Assembly (NCBI GenBank): GCA_035913415.1
Contig: JAMIIV010000217.1
Coordinates: 15,365 to 79,364 of the forward strand
DNA from: UBA5070 sp035913415
GTDB taxonomy: Bacteria > Fibrobacterota > Fibrobacteria > UBA5070
Length of the DNA: 64,000 nucleotides
Reading direction: 5' to 3'
Both the position numbers and the translations under genes were made by a program. Position 1 is the stretch's first letter; the number at the start of each line of letters is the position of its first letter. Below the pieces are notes generated by a model that did not search any database, was not told where the DNA came from, and saw only the letters and a program-made list of their open reading frames with translations. Shown here piece by piece: positions 61,136-64,000 of this stretch.

Positions 61136-61171
61136 CCGACACGCGCCGTCGGTCCATACGGCGCGTGTCGG
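61136..61171 (-). terminator. 14-bp hairpin after the small SDR-like ORF
   Basis: A perfect stem (CCGACACGCGCCGT / ACGGCGCGTGTCGG) with an 8-base loop, starting nine bases past the minus-strand stop at 61181. A U-tract is missing, but its position marks it as the 3' end of that ORF or its ancestor. Confidence 0.6.
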
Positions 61172-61180
61172 AATCCTTCG

Positions 61181-61321
61181 TCAGCAGGGTCCGACCAAGG
61201 CGCGCAGGTATTCGGCCAGAGGTCGAGGCGGCTGCCCCGTCAGCGACGACACATCGGCCTGCACCGTCCCGCCGCTCCGCAAGGAGGCTGACGGGCCTGC
61301 CGTCGGGCAGGGTTTGTCCAT
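61181..61321 (-). pseudogene. 46-codon ORF resembling the C-terminus of an SDR/NmrA protein
   Basis: A frame of 46 residues from ATG 61321. Its second half (VSSLTGQPPRPLAEYLRALVG) resembles the final helix of NAD(P)-binding SDR/NmrA-type proteins, which often end TGxPPRxLxxFL. No Rossmann part is found upstream; the next gene begins 66 bases away. A GAGG-like site precedes the ATG. Best read as the surviving end of a deleted dehydrogenase gene, still followed by its terminator, but a small functional peptide cannot be excluded. Confidence 0.5.
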
Positions 61322-61386
61322 GGCCCTGTCCTCGGGGCGGCCACACCGGGGAGGCGTCCGTCGAAGGCTTCCTCGCCTCGGCGCTC

Positions 61387-62709
61387 TCAGCGCACCCGAC
61401 CGCTCCAGCGGGTGCCGTCGGGGAACTGCGCCTCCACGAAGAGCAGGCCCACATCACGGCGATCGAGGACCGCCTCCAGCAAAGACGCCGAGAAAGAACC
61501 CCCGCGCCCGCGCAGGTCGCGCCAGCGGACCTGGGTGGCGGGGTAGCGATCCGCCAGGGCCTCCAGCGCGCGCAGGCCCCTGGGCCCCGTCGTGAAATCG
61601 CCGACCGCGAGCGGAGAGGAGCGGACCAGGAATTCCCCGGCCTGGAGCAAGACAATTTCCGTCCTGGACCACGTGGAGGAGTTGCCATGCGTCGTGGAGC
61701 TGCTGCTGGTCGTGGTGGACATCGAGCTGTCCAGGACGTAGGTGGCGGTCACCCAGTTCGAACCTCGCTGGCACCAGGCCCCCAACCCCATGGTCGGTCC
61801 CGCCAGACCCGAAGACACCCTGTAGTCGTGCTTCACGCTGTATCCGCCACCCACCACATCGTCTGGGAGCTCCCACCAGAATTCGTCAAAGCCCCGTAGC
61901 CCCGCGTCGGCCTTCCGCCAACGGGTCTCGCGATGGAGGCGCAGGGAAAACAGCGAATCGGCTCCGGAGATGATCTGACGAATCGTCAGGCGCTTCCATC
62001 CCGCCGAATCCGTCGGCCGCTCCACGATCTCCCACGAGATCGTGGAGGTGGCCGAAACCAGGCCTCCGAACCGCGCCAGCGCGGCGGCGGAATCCAGAGC
62101 CGAAGCCGCCTCGAAATCCGCCATCGCTTGGGGCAGGGAGGCGCTCCATGTCGATTGTTTCCAGGTCCACCGGGCACCGACTTCAGGCAGTTCCAATCTC
62201 CACGGGCGGGTGAGTTCCACCCCATCGTGGGCCAGCAGCCTCCACTCCGCTCCGGTCATCGGATCCTGGGTCCACACCAATCCCGCTGCCTCGTCCCATG
62301 CCAGAGGCGGGCGCGAAAACACCCGATCCCCCTGCACCATCACCGGGTGTTCCCAGGTCCCGCGCGCCAGGCTCACGTCCCACCAACCGTTCCACCAGAT
62401 CCGCGGCGAACGATCCCAACGTGTGGGCCCCCATGGCAGATTCGGCGACGAACGGGCCCAGGTCTGGCTGCCGTCGCCCCGGGCCATGATCGCGAGGGAA
62501 TCCATGGCCCCGCTCGCGGAGTCCCGCAGCACCAGGCGCCAGTTCGTCCCTCCGGAGACGGGAGTCGAGTCCAGAACCCGCAGCGATTTCAAGGCGATGG
62601 TCGAGGCGCGCGGCAAAACCACCGCGTACACCCAGGAGGCGCCGGGATGGAGAGGCAGCGCCAACGTCGCGGAAGACGCCATGGCCAGCAGGGCGGTTGC
62701 GAGTTTCAT
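61387..62709 (-). CDS. Secreted protein, function unknown
   Basis: A 440-residue exported protein. A signal peptide (MKLATALLAMASSATLA) leads into a Trp- and Ser-rich, beta-strand-rich body (WNGWWDVSLARGTWEHP, RWTWKQSTWSASLP). A low-complexity Ser/Thr run (STTTSSSSTTHG) lies near residue 335. No catalytic motif or known domain is recognisable; the composition resembles Fibrobacterota cell-surface proteins. ATG 62709 has GGGAG upstream. It follows the FISUMP gene after 27 bases, so the two are probably one operon. Confidence 0.82.
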   Translation of the reverse strand: MKLATALLAMASSATLALPLHPGASWVYAVVLPRASTIALKSLRVLDSTPVSGGTNWRLVLRDSASGAMDSLAIMARGDGSQTWARSSPNLPWGPTRWDRSPRIWWNGWWDVSLARGTWEHPVMVQGDRVFSRPPLAWDEAAGLVWTQDPMTGAEWRLLAHDGVELTRPWRLELPEVGARWTWKQSTWSASLPQAMADFEAASALDSAAALARFGGLVSATSTISWEIVERPTDSAGWKRLTIRQIISGADSLFSLRLHRETRWRKADAGLRGFDEFWWELPDDVVGGGYSVKHDYRVSSGLAGPTMGLGAWCQRGSNWVTATYVLDSSMSTTTSSSSTTHGNSSTWSRTEIVLLQAGEFLVRSSPLAVGDFTTGPRGLRALEALADRYPATQVRWRDLRGRGGSFSASLLEAVLDRRDVGLLFVEAQFPDGTRWSGRVR

Positions 62710-62736
62710 GCGTGCTCCCATTCTGATGCCCATTGG

Positions 62737-64000
62737 TCAGCGATTCCTGGCGCAGCGCAACGAAACGCCCCCCGTCTTCCAGGTGTGGTGGGTCAGGGAG
62801 ATGCCGCTGAATTGGCACCCACCCGAGCAGGGGGAGAACCCCGCCTGGAACGCCGCTTCCGAGGTGCGTTCCGAGGAGCTGATCCACCACGTCGTGACAC
62901 CGCGTTCCCAGTTCCGGCCCTCGTCGGTGCTGCCGGCGGGAAGGGCATGGAACCCGTACGCGTCCGTCGGAGGCTCCAGCGTCTGCGGAGCGGACCAGGC
63001 CGTGGGCTCCAGGATCCCCTCCGCGCGATTTCCCACGTTGGCGATCAGGGTCGCCCATTCGGCGGAATCCGGCACGTGCCAGTCCACCGGGCAAATCCCG
63101 CGATGCGGAGACGAAATCAGACCGGCACACGAGGAACTGTCGCAGGAGGAAGGCAAGCCCATCGCGGCACTCCAGCGGTAGAGCCTCCCCCACCGGTCGC
63201 TGGAGGCCGTCGAATCCCGGTTAGCCCACGATCCCTCCACCTCGACATCGAGGTTCTGCGCCATCCAGGTGATGTCTCCGATCTGCACGATGGGAATCTC
63301 CTTGCCGGATTCCGAATCCAGAAATTGTCCCCTGACGACGTCCGCGGGAGCGACGTACCCCGCGTACAAACCGGCCTCCTTCTCGGAGCCATTCTCCAGG
63401 CACCGCAAGCTTGCTCCGAAGGTCTTCGGATTGCTTCCCCCCCACACGTTCCGAGACCCATACTGCATGACCACCCCGCTCGATCTATCGGGTGCCATTT
63501 CCTCGGAACCCCACCATTGACCGATGTAGTCGGCGCCCATTACTGAACCCGCACCGGCACCTGCGAATCCTGCCAACATCGCATGGAAGCCGAATCGGTC
63601 GTCCACCACACCAGGTCCCGAAACGGCCATGAGCCTCCATGCCGCTACCGTATCCCCTCCGGCGAACGCGAAGAGTTCCTTCCATTCGGATGCCTTCGGG
63701 ACATGCCATCCGGAAGGACACACACCCTCCACCCGACCACGCGAAAGCCTCGTACACGCATTTTGTCCGCAGGAATCGGGCAGGGCAAGCGCACTGGTCC
63801 AGGTGTACAGCCGACCGTACGTCGCCCCGACCTCCGGAGAATTACGCCCCCAGAAGGAGTGGCGCGCGCGGAAGTTCAGGTTCTCGGCCATCCAGTTCTG
63901 GTTCCCGATGCGGACGGTGCGGTAGGATTGGCCGTCCCGGGAATCCTCCAGGGTTCCGTAGGCGATCGACGGATTCCAGCGAAACGACGAGCGCCGGGTC
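62737..64000 (-). CDS. FISUMP-domain protein, two domains, cut by the window edge
   Basis: The 3' part of a gene that runs off the right edge; the frame is open to position 64000, so the N-terminus is missing. Two Fibrobacter succinogenes major paralogous (TIGR02145) domains are present. The first begins with YRTVRIGNQNWMAENLNF near the edge and has YGRLYTWTSAL and CPSGWHVPKASEWKEL. The second has IGDITWMAQNLDV, WGRLYRWSAAM and CPVDWHVPDSAEWATL. Each ends with GxSLRC. Such proteins are usually secreted or lipidated surface proteins of unknown role. Internal ATGs exist but are not true starts. Confidence 0.93.
   Translation of the reverse strand, partial: TRRSSFRWNPSIAYGTLEDSRDGQSYRTVRIGNQNWMAENLNFRARHSFWGRNSPEVGATYGRLYTWTSALALPDSCGQNACTRLSRGRVEGVCPSGWHVPKASEWKELFAFAGGDTVAAWRLMAVSGPGVVDDRFGFHAMLAGFAGAGAGSVMGADYIGQWWGSEEMAPDRSSGVVMQYGSRNVWGGSNPKTFGASLRCLENGSEKEAGLYAGYVAPADVVRGQFLDSESGKEIPIVQIGDITWMAQNLDVEVEGSWANRDSTASSDRWGRLYRWSAAMGLPSSCDSSSCAGLISSPHRGICPVDWHVPDSAEWATLIANVGNRAEGILEPTAWSAPQTLEPPTDAYGFHALPAGSTDEGRNWERGVTTWWISSSERTSEAAFQAGFSPCSGGCQFSGISLTHHTWKTGGVSLRCARNR

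Noticed and set aside
1..64000. CRISPR array, rRNA operon, insertion sequence or phage genes
   Set aside because: No regularly spaced repeats, rRNA sequence, transposase, integrase or phage structural protein is visible.

Overview
The window reads as chromosome of a high-GC, Gram-negative, motile and aerobically respiring bacterium, most likely a free-living member of the Fibrobacterota. Two lineage-type markers support this: a TIGR02147-type protein (4545-5384) and a gene with two FISUMP (Fibrobacter succinogenes major paralogous) domains running off the right edge (62737-64000). FlgH/FlgI ring proteins and lipoproteins show an outer membrane. A bo3-type quinol oxidase and a Rieske/cytochrome b cluster show aerobic respiration, unlike the strictly anaerobic rumen Fibrobacter. 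This assignment is inference; no rRNA gene is present.

Layout. 1-13400 is mixed housekeeping and accessory DNA: a DUF4143 ATPase, pyruvate kinase, RidA, a TIGR02147 protein with a lipoprotein partner, a translationally coupled L,D-transpeptidase pair, HxlR/YceI, a fructosamine-kinase-like gene and several hypotheticals. 14688-19692 is a flagellar block: flgH, flgI, a small ORF and three flagellins. It is followed by two TPR-bearing glycosyltransferases and a TPR protein (19823-23420), plausibly a flagellin glycosylation set. 23486-27578 holds a helicase-associated/WYL-like protein, a STAS protein and a RegB/RegA redox two-component pair. These sit tail-to-tail against a respiratory cluster on the minus strand (27665-31789): a CydA-like membrane protein, a Rieske protein, cytochrome b, and a CydA-like protein fused to cytochrome c. 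32022-39795 contains yicC, a nitrilase/phosphatase/AsmA operon, lipoproteins, and secG with tRNA-Leu(GAG). 39949-47820 is an MFS exporter, cyoABCDE and a second MFS gene.

From 48058 to the right edge every gene is on the minus strand. tpiA and pgk lie there but are separated by about 7 kb carrying an ABC importer (ATPase, permease, two related NMT1/THI5-like binding proteins) and a PDZ-containing hybrid histidine kinase. Upstream of pgk are a DUF4349/outer-membrane-like protein, a NarL-type sensor kinase, MarC, a tiny ORF resembling an SDR C-terminus, a secreted protein and the FISUMP protein.

How the parts may work together: RegBA probably senses quinone redox state and could tune the adjacent Rieske/b/bd-like complex and the cyo oxidase. 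The glycosyltransferases may decorate the three flagellins. The hybrid kinase may report on the ligand captured by the two binding proteins. Many genes overlap by 4-8 bases (ATGA, GTGA, TTGA), so translational coupling is common, and GTG, TTG and even a probable CTG start are used.
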